A stretch of DNA of 64,000 bases, taken from the NCBI RefSeq assembly GCF_001278075.1, contig NZ_CP011340.1:2604001-2668000 (forward strand), given 5' to 3'. The notes beneath the pieces were generated by a model. It was not told the DNA's origin and ran no database searches. It was given only the letters and a program-made list of their open reading frames with translations. The stretch comes from Streptomyces pristinaespiralis (GTDB lineage: Bacteria; Actinomycetota; Actinomycetes; Streptomycetales; Streptomycetaceae). Both the position numbers and the translations under genes were made by a program. Shown piece after piece: positions 51,381 through 60,383 of this stretch (position 1 is the first letter of the stretch; each line of letters opens with the position of its first letter).

Positions 51381-52562
51381 TCAAGTAACGCCTCGCCGCG
51401 CGTTCGAACCATGACGGCGTCGGCGCGTCAACTTCCATCCGTCTTCGTCCCGTTCCACGAATCCGAGTGAATGAAGTTCGTACAGCTTGCCGCGGGCCTC
51501 GTCCACCGTCGTTCCGCCTTCGCGGGCGACTTGATGCACGGCGCACGCACCCCGCGCGGGCAGCGCTTCGAGCACCCGCCTGCCGAGCGGGTCCAACAGG
51601 TCCCTGGGCACCACGGGGCCGCTGTGCGCCGGCGCCAGTTCCCCTATCCGGCCGACCAGTTCGACGACTTCCGCCGCGTCGGTGACCAGCACGCTCTCGC
51701 CGCGCAGCAGTTCGTGGACGCCTGCCGACAGCCCGCTGGTGACCGGTCCGGGGACTCCTATCGTGTGACGGCCGAGCCGCTGGGCGCTCCGCGCGGTGAC
51801 CAGCGAGCCGCTGCGGTACTCGGCCTCCACGACGACGGTGCCCCTCGTCAGCGCGGCGATGACGCGGTTGCGCTGGACGAACCTGCTCGGGGTCGGATGG
51901 CCGCCCGGCGGCAACTCGCCGATGACGAGCCCCTGTTCGACGATGCGTCCGATCAATTCGCCGTGACCGCGGGGGTAGGCGACATCGACGCCGCAGGCGA
52001 GGACGGCCACCGTGGCACCGCCGGCGGCCAGCGCTCCGCGGTGTGCCGAGCCGTCCACGCCGAAGGCCGCCCCCGACACCACGACCCAGCCGCGCTCCGC
52101 GAGTCCGGCCCCGAGACCGGTGGCCATGTGCGCCCCGTACGAGGTGCAGGCCCGCGCGCCGACCACCGCGACCGAGCGCAGCGCCCATTTCCGCAGGTCG
52201 GGTCTGCCCCGCACCCATAGTCCGACAGGTGAGGCGTCCCGGAGGTCGTCGAGCTGGCTCGGCCACTCGGCATCGCCCGGGACGACGAACCGGCCGCCGA
52301 CCGCGTGCACGGCGTCCAGGTCGCGCTCCGGCCGCACCCCCACGGCCCGGTCCCGCAGTCCCCGTACCCGGTCCTTGGAAACGCCCGTGAGGGCGCCGGC
52401 GGCGCAGTCCTCCGATGTCAGCAGGGTCAGCAGTCCCTCGGCGCCGAACTCGCGGAGCCACCGTCCACCGTGCTCGTCACCCGGTTCGAGGATGCGCGTC
52501 AACGCGGCGCGCGCCATCCGCTCCCGGTCGTCGGCCGCGCGTTCCGGTGTCCGCGGTGTCAT
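51381..52562 (-). CDS. dprA: DNA-processing protein DprA
   Basis: The product has 393 residues. The Rossmann-like core has SVAVVGARACTSYGAHMATGLGAGLAERGWVVVSGAAFGVDGSAHRGALAAGGATVAVLACGVD, RGHGELIGRIVEQGLVIGELPPGGHPTPSRFVQRNRVIAALTRGTVVVEA, and a C-terminal winged-helix domain. DprA loads RecA on incoming single-stranded DNA in transformation; most Streptomyces are not known to be competent, so its role here is unclear. The ATG overlaps the yifB stop by four bases (ATGA), and the C-terminus is basic (LTRRRRHGSNARRG). Confidence 0.95.
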   Translation of the reverse strand: MTPRTPERAADDRERMARAALTRILEPGDEHGGRWLREFGAEGLLTLLTSEDCAAGALTGVSKDRVRGLRDRAVGVRPERDLDAVHAVGGRFVVPGDAEWPSQLDDLRDASPVGLWVRGRPDLRKWALRSVAVVGARACTSYGAHMATGLGAGLAERGWVVVSGAAFGVDGSAHRGALAAGGATVAVLACGVDVAYPRGHGELIGRIVEQGLVIGELPPGGHPTPSRFVQRNRVIAALTRGTVVVEAEYRSGSLVTARSAQRLGRHTIGVPGPVTSGLSAGVHELLRGESVLVTDAAEVVELVGRIGELAPAHSGPVVPRDLLDPLGRRVLEALPARGACAVHQVAREGGTTVDEARGKLYELHSLGFVERDEDGWKLTRRRRHGSNARRGVT

Positions 52563-54184
52563 GGCCGGCCCCCGATCCCCGCGACGGCCCCCGCCGGCAC
52601 ACCCCTCGCGATCCCGGTCCGCAGCTCCAGGGCCAGCGCGACGTCGGGCGCCTCCGGCCGGTCCCGGCCCGCCAGGTCCGCGATGGTCCAGGCGACTCTC
52701 AGCACCCGGTCCAGGCCGCGCGCCGTGAGCAGACCACGGTCCACGTCCCGCTCGGCGGCGGCCAGCGCCCCGGGGGAGACGGTCCAGCGGGTCCGCAGTT
52801 CGTGGCCGGGGACCTCACTGTTGACCGACCACGGCGTGCCGTCCAGACGGGCCGCCGCGCGGGCCCTGGCCTCGCGCACCCGGTCTGCCACCACCGCTGT
52901 GGAGTCTCCGCGGCGGCCCTGGTCGAGCAGGTCGGACCGGCTCACCGGCTCGACCTCGATGCGCAGGTCGACACGGTCCAGCAGCGGGCCGGACAGCCGG
53001 GCCTGGTACCGCCGGATCGCCGAGGCGGGACAGTCGCATCCGGCACCGTGCAGGGTGTGCCGGCCGCAGGGGCACGGGTTGGCGGCCAGCATCATCAGGA
53101 ATCTGGCCGGCAGCCGCACCACTCCCCCGCTCCTCGCCACGACGACATGGCCCGACTCCAGGGGCTGCCGCAGGGCGTCCAGCGCCTTGCCGGAGAACTC
53201 CGGAGCCTCGTCGAGGAAGAGCAGGCCCCGGTGTGCGAGGGAGACGGCGCCGGGCTTGGGCAGACCGTTCCCGCCGCCGACCAGCGACTGCATGGTCGCC
53301 GAATGGTGCGGTGCGCAGTACGGCGGCGTCCGCACCAGCGGCTGGCCCGGCGGCAGGAGGCCCGCCACCGAGTGCACCGCCGTGACTTCGAGCGATTCCC
53401 GCCGGGTCAGCGGCGGCAGCACACCGGGCAGCCTCTCGGCCAGCATGGTCTTCCCCGCGCCCGGTGGCCCCGAGAGCAGCAGATGGTGTCCGCCGGCCGC
53501 CGCGACCTCCAGTCCGGTGCGTGCCGTGTGCTGACCCGCGACATCGGCCAGGTCCGGCCCGCCTGCCGGGTCCGCGGCCAAGCCCGTGCCGATGCCCGCG
53601 CCCGGCACCATCAGTCCGGCCAGCATGGGGTCGGGCCTGCCCTCCTCGACGGGCTCCTCGTCGGGCACCGGCTCGTCGGCGAGCACGGCGATCAGCTGTC
53701 GCAGGCTGCGCACGCCGAGGACCGAGATCCCCGGTACGAGTGATGCCTCACCGGCTGTCTGCTCGGGTACGACGACCTGTTCGTATCCGGCCTCCGCCGC
53801 GGCGAGCACCGCCGGGAGGACTCCGCGCACCGGTCTGACCCGGCCGTCGAGCCCCAGCTCACCGATGAGCACGAGGTCGGCGATCTGCCGGGGGTCGATC
53901 CGCTCGGCGGCACCGAGCACGGCGACGGCCACGGCGAGATCGAAGCCGCTGCCGCCCTTCGGCACCGATGCCGGGCTGAGCCCCACGGTGAGCTTCTTCT
54001 GCGGCCACTCGGCCCCCGAGTTCACCACGGCCGCCCGCACGCGGTCCCGGCTCTCCACCAGACTCTTGTCCGGGAGCCCGACGAGCGTGAACGCGGCGAC
54101 GCCCGGCTCCAGATCCGCCTGGACCTCGACCACCACGCCCTCGACACCCACCAGAGCCACCGAACACGCGCGTGCGAATCCCAT
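52559..54184 (-). CDS. yifB: YifB/ComM-family Mg-chelatase-like AAA+ ATPase
   Basis: The product has 541 residues. An N-terminal ChlI-like domain (LVGLPDKSLVESRDRVRAAVVNSG) is followed by a AAA+ core with Walker A GPPGAGKT, LFLDEAPEF as Walker B and the NPCPCG insert, and a C-terminal lid. Relatives act in branch migration during transformation (ComM). It is coupled to yraN (the stop TGA and the start ATG share one base) and overlaps dprA, forming the conserved yraN-yifB-dprA unit. Confidence 0.95.
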   Translation of the reverse strand: MGFARACSVALVGVEGVVVEVQADLEPGVAAFTLVGLPDKSLVESRDRVRAAVVNSGAEWPQKKLTVGLSPASVPKGGSGFDLAVAVAVLGAAERIDPRQIADLVLIGELGLDGRVRPVRGVLPAVLAAAEAGYEQVVVPEQTAGEASLVPGISVLGVRSLRQLIAVLADEPVPDEEPVEEGRPDPMLAGLMVPGAGIGTGLAADPAGGPDLADVAGQHTARTGLEVAAAGGHHLLLSGPPGAGKTMLAERLPGVLPPLTRRESLEVTAVHSVAGLLPPGQPLVRTPPYCAPHHSATMQSLVGGGNGLPKPGAVSLAHRGLLFLDEAPEFSGKALDALRQPLESGHVVVARSGGVVRLPARFLMMLAANPCPCGRHTLHGAGCDCPASAIRRYQARLSGPLLDRVDLRIEVEPVSRSDLLDQGRRGDSTAVVADRVREARARAAARLDGTPWSVNSEVPGHELRTRWTVSPGALAAAERDVDRGLLTARGLDRVLRVAWTIADLAGRDRPEAPDVALALELRTGIARGVPAGAVAGIGGRP

Positions 54185-54546
54185 CAGGCCACCCCGCGGG
54201 CGTGCTCGACGATCGCAGCGCCGCGCCTGGGAAGCAGCACGCCGACGAGGTCGATGCGCACGCCGCCCGGCGGTGCGCCGCCGTGCCGCTCCAGCCAGCA
54301 CTCGGCGAGCCGGCGCAGCCGGACGGCCTTGACCGGTGTGATCGCGGCCATCGGATGCTCGTACCCGCCGACCCTGCGGGTCTTGACCTCACAGACGACG
54401 ACCGTGTCGCCGTCGCGGGCGACGATGTCGATCTCCCCGGCCCGCCCGCAGCGCCAGTTCCTTGCCAGCAGCCGCATGCCCGACCTGGTCAGCAGCCTCG
54501 CCGCCAGGTCCTCTCCGTACCGTCCCAGTGCCCCCGTCGCGTTCAT
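54184..54546 (-). CDS. yraN: YraN/UPF0102 family endonuclease-like protein
   Basis: The product has 120 residues with the restriction endonuclease-like fold: [43 protein letters not shown]. The E, D and ExK residues fit a PD-(D/E)xK-type site, but activity is not established. It is the first gene of the unit that continues with yifB and dprA. The ATG at 54546 has GAGGTG about 10 bases upstream. A DnaA-box sequence lies in the gap upstream. Confidence 0.92.
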   Translation of the reverse strand: MNATGALGRYGEDLAARLLTRSGMRLLARNWRCGRAGEIDIVARDGDTVVVCEVKTRRVGGYEHPMAAITPVKAVRLRRLAECWLERHGGAPPGGVRIDLVGVLLPRRGAAIVEHARGVA

Positions 54547-54612
54547 TTCGGCACCACCTCCGGCACCGACTCTGACGCGTGGGACCTCTCAATGTGGATC
54601 TTGGTCGAAAGC

Positions 54613-54621
54613 TGTGGACAA
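54613..54621 (-). other. Exact DnaA-box match
   Basis: TGTGGACAA on the plus strand is the complement of TTGTCCACA. It lies in the 116-base gap between DUF2469 and yraN, far from oriC by gene context. Confidence 0.35.
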
Positions 54622-54662
54622 CGCGCCAGGTGTGGAGAACCGCGTCACCCGCGGGAGTGGCC

Positions 54663-54971
54663 TCAGCTGCCGGGAAGCTCGAGGTCGCTCTTGTTGAGCT
54701 CCTCGATGTTCACGTCCTTGAAGGTGAGCACCCGGACCTGCTTGACGAAGCGGGCCGGCCGGTACATGTCCCACACCCAGGCGTCCGCCATCGAGACCTC
54801 GAAGAAGACCTCGCCCTGCACCGAGTGCACCTGCATCTCGTAGTCGTTGGTGAGGTAGAAGCGACGCTCGGTCTCGATCACGTATTTGAACAGCCCGACG
54901 ACGTCTCGGTACTCCCGGTAGAGCTTCAGCTCCATCTCGGTCTCGTACTTCTCGAGGTCCTCGGCGCTCAT
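54663..54971 (-). CDS. DUF2469 family protein
   Basis: The product has 102 residues and is strongly conserved in actinobacteria. It begins SAEDLEKYETEMELKLYREYRDVVGLFKYVIETERRFYLTNDYEMQ and ends IEELNKSDLELPGS. The function is unknown. In mycobacteria the homologue lies between rnhB and yraN. Here rnhB is absent and a NUDIX gene precedes it. There is no signal or membrane segment. Confidence 0.93.
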   Translation of the reverse strand: MSAEDLEKYETEMELKLYREYRDVVGLFKYVIETERRFYLTNDYEMQVHSVQGEVFFEVSMADAWVWDMYRPARFVKQVRVLTFKDVNIEELNKSDLELPGS

Positions 54972-55000
54972 GGCATGTTCCCCTTCAGCCTTGCGTCCCC

Positions 55001-55537
55001 CTATTGTGCGCCAGCCGTACTGGGGTCCTGGACGGTTTCCGTGTCCAGAACCACCGGCGCACCCGGGGGTCCCTCGTCGAGCAGCGTGCGCAGCAGCTCG
55101 GCGAGCCTGGTCGGATACACCGTCTCACGCGCCGCCGACAGTTCGGCGGAGGTCCACCATCTGAGGCCCGCGACGCTCCGCTGCTCGAGCTCCGTCAGCC
55201 CGCCCGGGGCGGTCTCGGTCTGTGTCGTACGCGCCAGGAAATACCATTCGTCCTGGTCCCAGCGGCGGCCGTCGAACGGGAACGAGCACTGGCGCTGCCA
55301 CAGGACCGGCCCCAGTTCCACGTCGGTGATCCCGGTCTCCTCGGCCAGCTCGCGCAGCGCCGCCTCTTCCCGCGTCTCGTCGCCCTCCAGACCGCCGCCC
55401 GGGGTGAACCACCAGTCGTCGGCCGGGTCCCCCGGCTCGTACCCGTGCATGAGCAGGATCCGGTCCTGCGGATCGAGCAGCACGACCCGGGAGACCTTGC
55501 GGAGCGGGGGCACGGCGCCCGGCCGGTCATGCGACAC
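55001..55537 (-). CDS. NUDIX hydrolase
   Basis: The product has 178 residues. The NUDIX box GGGLEGDETREEAALRELAEETG matches GX5EX7REUXEEXGU, with metal-binding Glu residues intact. It hydrolyses a nucleoside diphosphate linked to another group; the substrate is unknown. The sequence resembles MutT/Nudt-like forms with a WWFTPGGG lead-in. It overlaps the sipZ-like gene by 11 bases, so it is co-transcribed with the signal peptidases. It lies 29 bases upstream of DUF2469. Confidence 0.92.
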   Translation of the reverse strand: MSHDRPGAVPPLRKVSRVVLLDPQDRILLMHGYEPGDPADDWWFTPGGGLEGDETREEAALRELAEETGITDVELGPVLWQRQCSFPFDGRRWDQDEWYFLARTTQTETAPGGLTELEQRSVAGLRWWTSAELSAARETVYPTRLAELLRTLLDEGPPGAPVVLDTETVQDPSTAGAQ

Positions 55538-56273
55538 CGGAGACCTCCCTGTCGGCGCGCCGCCCGCGGCCGAGACGCCCCGCCACCGGCCCGTAGGCGG
55601 CCCCGCCGAAGATCAGTACGGCGCCGACGACAACCGCGCCGAGCATGAGTTTCACCGGTCCGGGCTGTGACACTCCGCCCGGCAGGGCCGCGAACCCTTC
55701 CGGCCGCTCGATCAGTCCGCCGTCGAGGGGCCACGCCACGGCGTCCACCCGGGCGGATACGGCGGAACGCGGGACCGAGCCGTGGCCGGGGTCCTGGAGA
55801 TGGGACCGCGAGTCGAGCGAACCCATCCGCTCGTCGCCGAGCAGGAACAGCTGCCCCTCGGGCACGCTCGCGGTGAACTTCTGCGACGCGGGCCCGTCGT
55901 CCTGGAGCAGATACGGTTCTTCGACGGCCTTGCCGTTCACGGTCAGCCGGCCGTTGTCGGCGCAGCAGGCGATCTCGTCACCGCCGACGCCCACCACACG
56001 CTTGATCATGGGCATGTCGCCCCACAGCTTGTCGCGGAAGACCACGACATCACCGCGGCGCACGTCCGCGCCGTCTATTCTCTCGGCCAGCACCCGGTCG
56101 CCCGCCTCCACGGTGGGCGCCATCGAAGCGGTCGGCACCGTGTACGGCTGGTAGACGAGGGCGCCCCAGACGAAGCCGCCGAGGAAGAGCACACAGCCGA
56201 CGGCCACGGCCAGTCCCGACAGCGCGTTGCCGAGCCGGCCGCGGCCGTCGTCGTCACGTCCCGTTCCGCCCAT
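55527..56273 (-). CDS. sipZ: Type I signal peptidase (fourth, SipZ-like)
   Basis: The product has 248 residues. It is anchored by one N-terminal and one C-terminal hydrophobic segment. The catalytic Ser is in TASMAPT and the Lys in IKRVVGVGGD; box E is LFLLGDERMGSLDSR. It cleaves signal peptides on the outer face of the membrane. The ATG at 56273 has GGGAG 10 bases upstream; the frame is open further but not conserved. It is the last of four consecutive copies (order on the minus strand W, X, Y, Z) and differs from the others in the box E serine region. Confidence 0.93.
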   Translation of the reverse strand: MGGTGRDDDGRGRLGNALSGLAVAVGCVLFLGGFVWGALVYQPYTVPTASMAPTVEAGDRVLAERIDGADVRRGDVVVFRDKLWGDMPMIKRVVGVGGDEIACCADNGRLTVNGKAVEEPYLLQDDGPASQKFTASVPEGQLFLLGDERMGSLDSRSHLQDPGHGSVPRSAVSARVDAVAWPLDGGLIERPEGFAALPGGVSQPGPVKLMLGAVVVGAVLIFGGAAYGPVAGRLGRGRRADREVSGVA

Positions 56274-56343
56274 CCCGGCGCTCCCCACCTCGGAGATACG
56301 ACCCCCGGGACGTTCCCCGGGGATCGGCGATCTGGGCGGCACC

Positions 56344-57264
56344 CTACCCGGCGGTACGCCTGCCGGTCAGCCTCCTGCGCCACAGCACGACCGGCAGCGC
56401 ACCGGCCACGCCGAGCGCCGCGGGCGCGGCGGCGGGCATCGCGGCGGCGGCCGCGTCGATCCCCGCCTGGTCGAAGGTGCCGGGCACGGGGAGGGTGGAC
56501 CAGCGGTCCAGCGGCCAGGCGACCACCACGGCGCGTCCCACGACCTTGTCGACCGGGACGAACCCGCGGTTGACGTCTTCCATGTGGTAGCGGGAGTCCT
56601 GGGAGTTCTGGCGGTTGTCGCCCATCACCCAGATCTTGTCGTTCGGCACCTTGAACGGCCCGAACGGCATGTCGTCGCAGGCGCTGCTGCCCGGGTAGAT
56701 GTAGTCGCGCTCGTCGAGGGCCTTGCCGTTGACCTTGACCGGGCCGCCCTTCTTGCACTCCACCGTGTCGCCGCCGACCGCGATCGTCCGCTTGATGAGG
56801 TCCTTCTCCTCGGCGGACGGCATCAGCCCGATGAAGCTGAGGAACTTCTGCACGGCGTTCGGCTCCGGGGTCGGCTCACCCTCGAGCCAGCCGCCCGGAT
56901 CGTGGAAGACCACGACCTCGCCGCGCTCGGGCTCCGACCCGAACCACGGCGTGAGCTTGTCCACCAGGACACGGTCGCCGCGCTGGAGGGTGTTCATCAT
57001 CGAGTCCGAGGGGATCGAGAACGCCTGCACCAGAAACGTCTTGATCAGCAGCGCCAGCAGGAGCGCGATACCGACCAGGAGCGGCAGTTCCTTCCAGAAG
57101 GACTTCTGCTTCTTCCGATCCGTACCGCTGCCCTCCGAGGAATCGCCGCCGTCGCCGGTCGCCGACGCCGAGTCGTCCGTCATGTCCGAGGGCGTCTCAG
57201 GAAGCCCGTTCCGCTCCTCGGGATCGTCGTGCCCGGACCGTGCGCCGACCGCCACGTCCCCCAC
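56344..57264 (-). CDS. sipY: Type I signal peptidase (third, SipY-like)
   Basis: The product has 306 residues. After a charged N-terminal tail one membrane helix (LPLLVGIALLLALLIKTFLVQ) leads to the catalytic Ser in PSDSMMNTL, with the catalytic Lys in LIKRTIAVGGD and box E IWVMGDNRQNSQDSR. A second membrane segment lies at the C-terminus. I chose the GTG at 57264, with AGGAG 5 bases upstream; a GTG at 57270 abuts that site. It overlaps the preceding sipX-like gene by about 85 bases. Confidence 0.93.
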   Translation of the reverse strand: MGDVAVGARSGHDDPEERNGLPETPSDMTDDSASATGDGGDSSEGSGTDRKKQKSFWKELPLLVGIALLLALLIKTFLVQAFSIPSDSMMNTLQRGDRVLVDKLTPWFGSEPERGEVVVFHDPGGWLEGEPTPEPNAVQKFLSFIGLMPSAEEKDLIKRTIAVGGDTVECKKGGPVKVNGKALDERDYIYPGSSACDDMPFGPFKVPNDKIWVMGDNRQNSQDSRYHMEDVNRGFVPVDKVVGRAVVVAWPLDRWSTLPVPGTFDQAGIDAAAAAMPAAAPAALGVAGALPVVLWRRRLTGRRTAG

Positions 57265-58232
57265 ATCCACTCCTCACGCCGTGCGAACCGCCTGTGCCAC
57301 AGCAGGTACAGGCCCACCACTCCCATAACGAGCGGGAGTTCCGCAGGGGTCGGGAGCAGGACCATCTGGTTCCGGTCCTGGGAGGACACACTATTCGACG
57401 GTTGCCGTGCCGCCGTCGCCCCGGCGCGCCTGTCGGGCACGGACGCATAGGTCTCCGGCTCCTCCAGCCGCCGCCAGTGGTCCAGCGGCCAGGCGATCAC
57501 CACGGCCTGCCCGACGACCTGCTCCTGAGCCACCGTGCCGCTGCCCTGCTCGTCGAGGTGGAAACGCGAGTCGGCCGAATCCGACCGGTGGTCCCCCATC
57601 ACGAAGAACCGTCCCTCGGGCACCTGGACGTCGAACGTCATCGTCGAGGGCGCGTCGCCCGGGTTCAGATACGGTTCGTTCAGCGGCACGCCGTTGACGG
57701 TGACCCGGCCGTCCTTGTCGCAGCACTTCACGTTGTCGCCGCCGACGGCGACGACCCTCTTGATGAGGTCCCGCTCGTCGTCCGACGGAAGCAGCCCGAT
57801 GAACGTCAGGGCCTGCTTGACCTGCTTGATCACGATCGGGTCGTCCTGCTTCGGCTTCTCCTCCGGCGGCAGCCAGCCACCGGGGTCCTTGAAGACGACC
57901 ACGTCACCCCGCTGCGGCTTCGCGCCGAACCACGGGGTGAGCTTGTCCACCAGCACCCGGTCCTGGATCCTGATCGTCTGCTCCATCGAGCCGGACGGGA
58001 TGACGAACGCCTGCACCAGGAACGTCTTCAGCACCAGGGCTATGAGCAGCGCCACCCCGATCAGGAGGGGTATCTCCTTCACCGCGGAGCGGCGGCGCTT
58101 GCGCCGGACCTTCTGCGCCAGCCGGCGCCGTTCCGCTCGTCCCGGCAGCGGCCTCGCGCCGTTCGTCGGCCGGGTCCCGGTCGGCAGCCGGGTGTCCGCC
58201 CGGTGGCTGGGGCTTCGCCCGCGGTTACCCAT
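57180..58232 (-). CDS. sipX: Type I signal peptidase (second, SipX-like)
   Basis: The product has 350 residues, the longest of the four. A basic N-terminus (KVRRKRRRSAVKE) precedes a membrane helix, then the catalytic Ser in PSGSMEQTI, Lys in LIKRVVAVGGD and box E FFVMGDHRSDSADSR. The C-terminal tail (PRSGTGFLRRPRT) reads through the start of the next gene. It overlaps the sipW-like gene by 8 bases. The four paralogues probably share secretory work with different preferences. Confidence 0.93.
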   Translation of the reverse strand: MGNRGRSPSHRADTRLPTGTRPTNGARPLPGRAERRRLAQKVRRKRRRSAVKEIPLLIGVALLIALVLKTFLVQAFVIPSGSMEQTIRIQDRVLVDKLTPWFGAKPQRGDVVVFKDPGGWLPPEEKPKQDDPIVIKQVKQALTFIGLLPSDDERDLIKRVVAVGGDNVKCCDKDGRVTVNGVPLNEPYLNPGDAPSTMTFDVQVPEGRFFVMGDHRSDSADSRFHLDEQGSGTVAQEQVVGQAVVIAWPLDHWRRLEEPETYASVPDRRAGATAARQPSNSVSSQDRNQMVLLPTPAELPLVMGVVGLYLLWHRRFARREEWMWGTWRSAHGPGTTIPRSGTGFLRRPRT

Positions 58233-59013
58233 GGGCCCCGCCGGGAGGCGCGTCGGGCACGCCGGAGAACGCGCCGGTCGGTGCGATGCCCGACCAGCGG
58301 CCGACCGGCCAGCCGATCCAGTCCGCTCTGCCGACCACCATGCCGACCGGCACCATGCCGCCGCCGGGCTGCCCGAGATGGTCCCGGGAGTCGCGTGAAT
58401 TGCTGCGGTGGTCGCCCATGACCCAGAGGGTCCCCTCGGGGACGACGATGTCGAAGGCGACCTCGGAGGGCCCGCCGTCGGGGTGCAGATATCTCTCGTC
58501 GACCGGCACGCCGTTCACCTCGACCCTGCCCCCCTTGTCGCAGCAGACAACCCGGTCACCGCCCACGCCCACCACCCGCTTGACGAAATCCGTCTCGGCG
58601 GGCTCGGCGAGTCCGAGTGCGGCGAGCCCCTCTCGTACTACGGAAGTGACCGGGTTTTCAGTCACTCCCTCCGGTACGAAAGAGCCCGTGCCGTCGAAGA
58701 CGATCACGTCGCCGCGTCGGGGCTCCGCACCGAAACGGTACGCCAGCTTGTTCACCAGTACCCGGTCCCCGACCTGAAGGGTCGGCTCCATCGAGCTGCT
58801 GGGGATCTGGAAGGGCTGCACCACGAAATGGCTCAGCAGCAGCACGAAGACGGCGCAGGCGCCTCCGATCACTGCCGCGGTGCGCAGGGACCACGGCGAG
58901 CGGCTCGGCCGGTGCCCGCCGTGACGACGCGCGGAGCGCGACCCCTCTTCCTCGACCCCGTCCGCGGGGGTGGAAGAGCGGTCGCGCTCCGTGTGCTGTG
59001 CTTCGGTGTCCAT
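58225..59013 (-). CDS. sipW: Type I signal peptidase (first, SipW-like)
   Basis: The product has 262 residues. It has one N-terminal membrane helix (AAVIGGACAVFVLLLSHFV), the catalytic Ser in PSSSMEPTL, Lys in FVKRVVGVGGD and box E LWVMGDHRSNSRDSRDH. Unlike the other three it seems to lack a C-terminal membrane segment. It lies 71 bases after rplS, and the four genes overlap or nearly touch, so they are probably one unit. The alignment of the four suggests ancient duplication. Confidence 0.93.
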   Translation of the reverse strand: MDTEAQHTERDRSSTPADGVEEEGSRSARRHGGHRPSRSPWSLRTAAVIGGACAVFVLLLSHFVVQPFQIPSSSMEPTLQVGDRVLVNKLAYRFGAEPRRGDVIVFDGTGSFVPEGVTENPVTSVVREGLAALGLAEPAETDFVKRVVGVGGDRVVCCDKGGRVEVNGVPVDERYLHPDGGPSEVAFDIVVPEGTLWVMGDHRSNSRDSRDHLGQPGGGMVPVGMVVGRADWIGWPVGRWSGIAPTGAFSGVPDAPPGGAHG

Positions 59014-59084
59014 CGAGGGCAGAGCCTATCCGGCCGCCCTGTGACCGGTTGAACCGAAGCGTCGTCGCGGCTGTGAGGCGAGGC

Positions 59085-59435
59085 TCAGTTGTCGCGCTTC
59101 TCCTTGATCTTCGCGGCCTTGCCGCGCAGCTCACGGAGGTAGTACAGCTTGGCGCGACGGACGTCACCGCGGGTGACGAGCTCGATCTTCTCGAAGATCG
59201 GGCTGTGCACCGGGAAGGTGCGCTCGACGCCGACGGAGAAGGAGACCTTGCGGACCGTGAAGGTCTCGCTCACGCCCGCGCCCTGGCGGCGGATGACGAC
59301 GCCCTTGAACTGCTGGATACGGGAGCGGTTGCCCTCGATGACGCGAACGTGGACGTTGACGGTGTCACCCGGGCGGAAGGCCGGGAGGTCGCTGCGCAGC
59401 GAAGCCGAGTTGACGCTGTCGAGCAGGTGAGCCAT
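59085..59435 (-). CDS. rplS: 50S ribosomal protein L19
   Basis: The product has 116 residues: [46 protein letters not shown] and [48 protein letters not shown], all standard L19. It lies at the 30S/50S interface. The ATG at 59435 has GAGGAAG about 15 bases upstream. In the 126-base gap to trmD a small hairpin (CCCCTG/CAGGGG at 59522-59536) is visible and may separate rplS expression from trmD. Confidence 0.97.
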   Translation of the reverse strand: MAHLLDSVNSASLRSDLPAFRPGDTVNVHVRVIEGNRSRIQQFKGVVIRRQGAGVSETFTVRKVSFSVGVERTFPVHSPIFEKIELVTRGDVRRAKLYYLRELRGKAAKIKEKRDN

Positions 59436-59561
59436 GTTGGTCTGCTTCCTCGCCGATGCCACAGGTCATCAGCGGAATATCGAATGGAGATCCGGGGTGC
59501 CGGGTCGGGCGGGCGTCGTTCCCCCTGTGGCAGGGGCGCCGGCCGGACGTACAGCAGCGGC

Positions 59562-60383
59562 TTATTCTTCCACGGCCTGCGGCCTGCGCCAAAATCGGCC
59601 GCCGGGCTCAGGTGCCCAGCCGAGGACGGAGAGCGTCTCGCGGTCCTTCTTGTCGAAGGCCGCGGGGTCGCAACGCTCGATGAGGTCGGGCCTGTTGAGG
59701 GCCGTGCGGCACAGCGCCTGGTCCCGTCGCCAGCGTGCGATCTTCCCGTGGTGGCCGCTGACCAGCACGTCGGGAATGGCACGTCCGCGCCAGGTGGGGG
59801 GCTTGGTGTAGACGGGGCCCTCGAGCAGGTTCGCCATCGCGCCGGGCGCGAAGGAGTCGTCCCGGTGGGATTCGGCGTTGCCGAGGACACCGGGGAGCAG
59901 CCGGGCGACCGCCTCGGTGATCACCAGTACGGCGGCCTCACCGCCGGCCAGCACATAGTCGCCGATGGACACCTCGTGGACCGGCATCCGGGTCGCGTAC
60001 TCGTCGATGACCCGGCGGTCGATGCCCTCGTAGCGGGCGGGGGTGAAGATCAGCCACGGCCGTTCGGAGAGCTCGACGGCGACCTCCTGCGTGAACTGCC
60101 GGCCGCTCGGGGTGGGCACCACGAGCACGGGGTCGTGGGCGCCCGCCTCGTAGCCGCTCGCCACGATGTCGTCGAGGGCGTCGCCCCAGGGCTCGGTCTT
60201 CATGACCATGCCCGGACCGCCGCCGTACGGGGTGTCGTCGACGGTGTTGTGCCGGTCGTACGTCCAGTCGCGCAGGTCGTGGACCTGGACCCCGAGCCGG
60301 CCGCGGGCGCGGGCCTTGCCGACCAGGGAGACGTTCAGCGGTTCGAGGTACTCGGGAAAGATCGTGACGACGTCGAGCCTCAT
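59562..60383 (-). CDS. trmD: tRNA (guanine37-N1)-methyltransferase TrmD
   Basis: The product has 273 residues. It methylates G37 next to the anticodon, preventing frameshifts. The SPOUT knot is recognisable in TPARYEGIDRRVIDEYATRMPVHEVSIGDYVLAGGEAAVLVITEAVARLLPGVLGN; HNTVDDTPYGGGPGMVMKTEP is the usual N-terminal region. It overlaps rimM by one base (TGATG). The stop is TAA, rare in this GC-rich setting. Confidence 0.97.
   Translation of the reverse strand: MRLDVVTIFPEYLEPLNVSLVGKARARGRLGVQVHDLRDWTYDRHNTVDDTPYGGGPGMVMKTEPWGDALDDIVASGYEAGAHDPVLVVPTPSGRQFTQEVAVELSERPWLIFTPARYEGIDRRVIDEYATRMPVHEVSIGDYVLAGGEAAVLVITEAVARLLPGVLGNAESHRDDSFAPGAMANLLEGPVYTKPPTWRGRAIPDVLVSGHHGKIARWRRDQALCRTALNRPDLIERCDPAAFDKKDRETLSVLGWAPEPGGRFWRRPQAVEE

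Noticed and set aside
51381..54546. Natural-competence system from dprA, yifB and yraN
   Set aside because: These three genes are conserved as housekeeping neighbours in actinobacteria; no DNA-uptake genes (comEA, comEC, pilin) are in the window.
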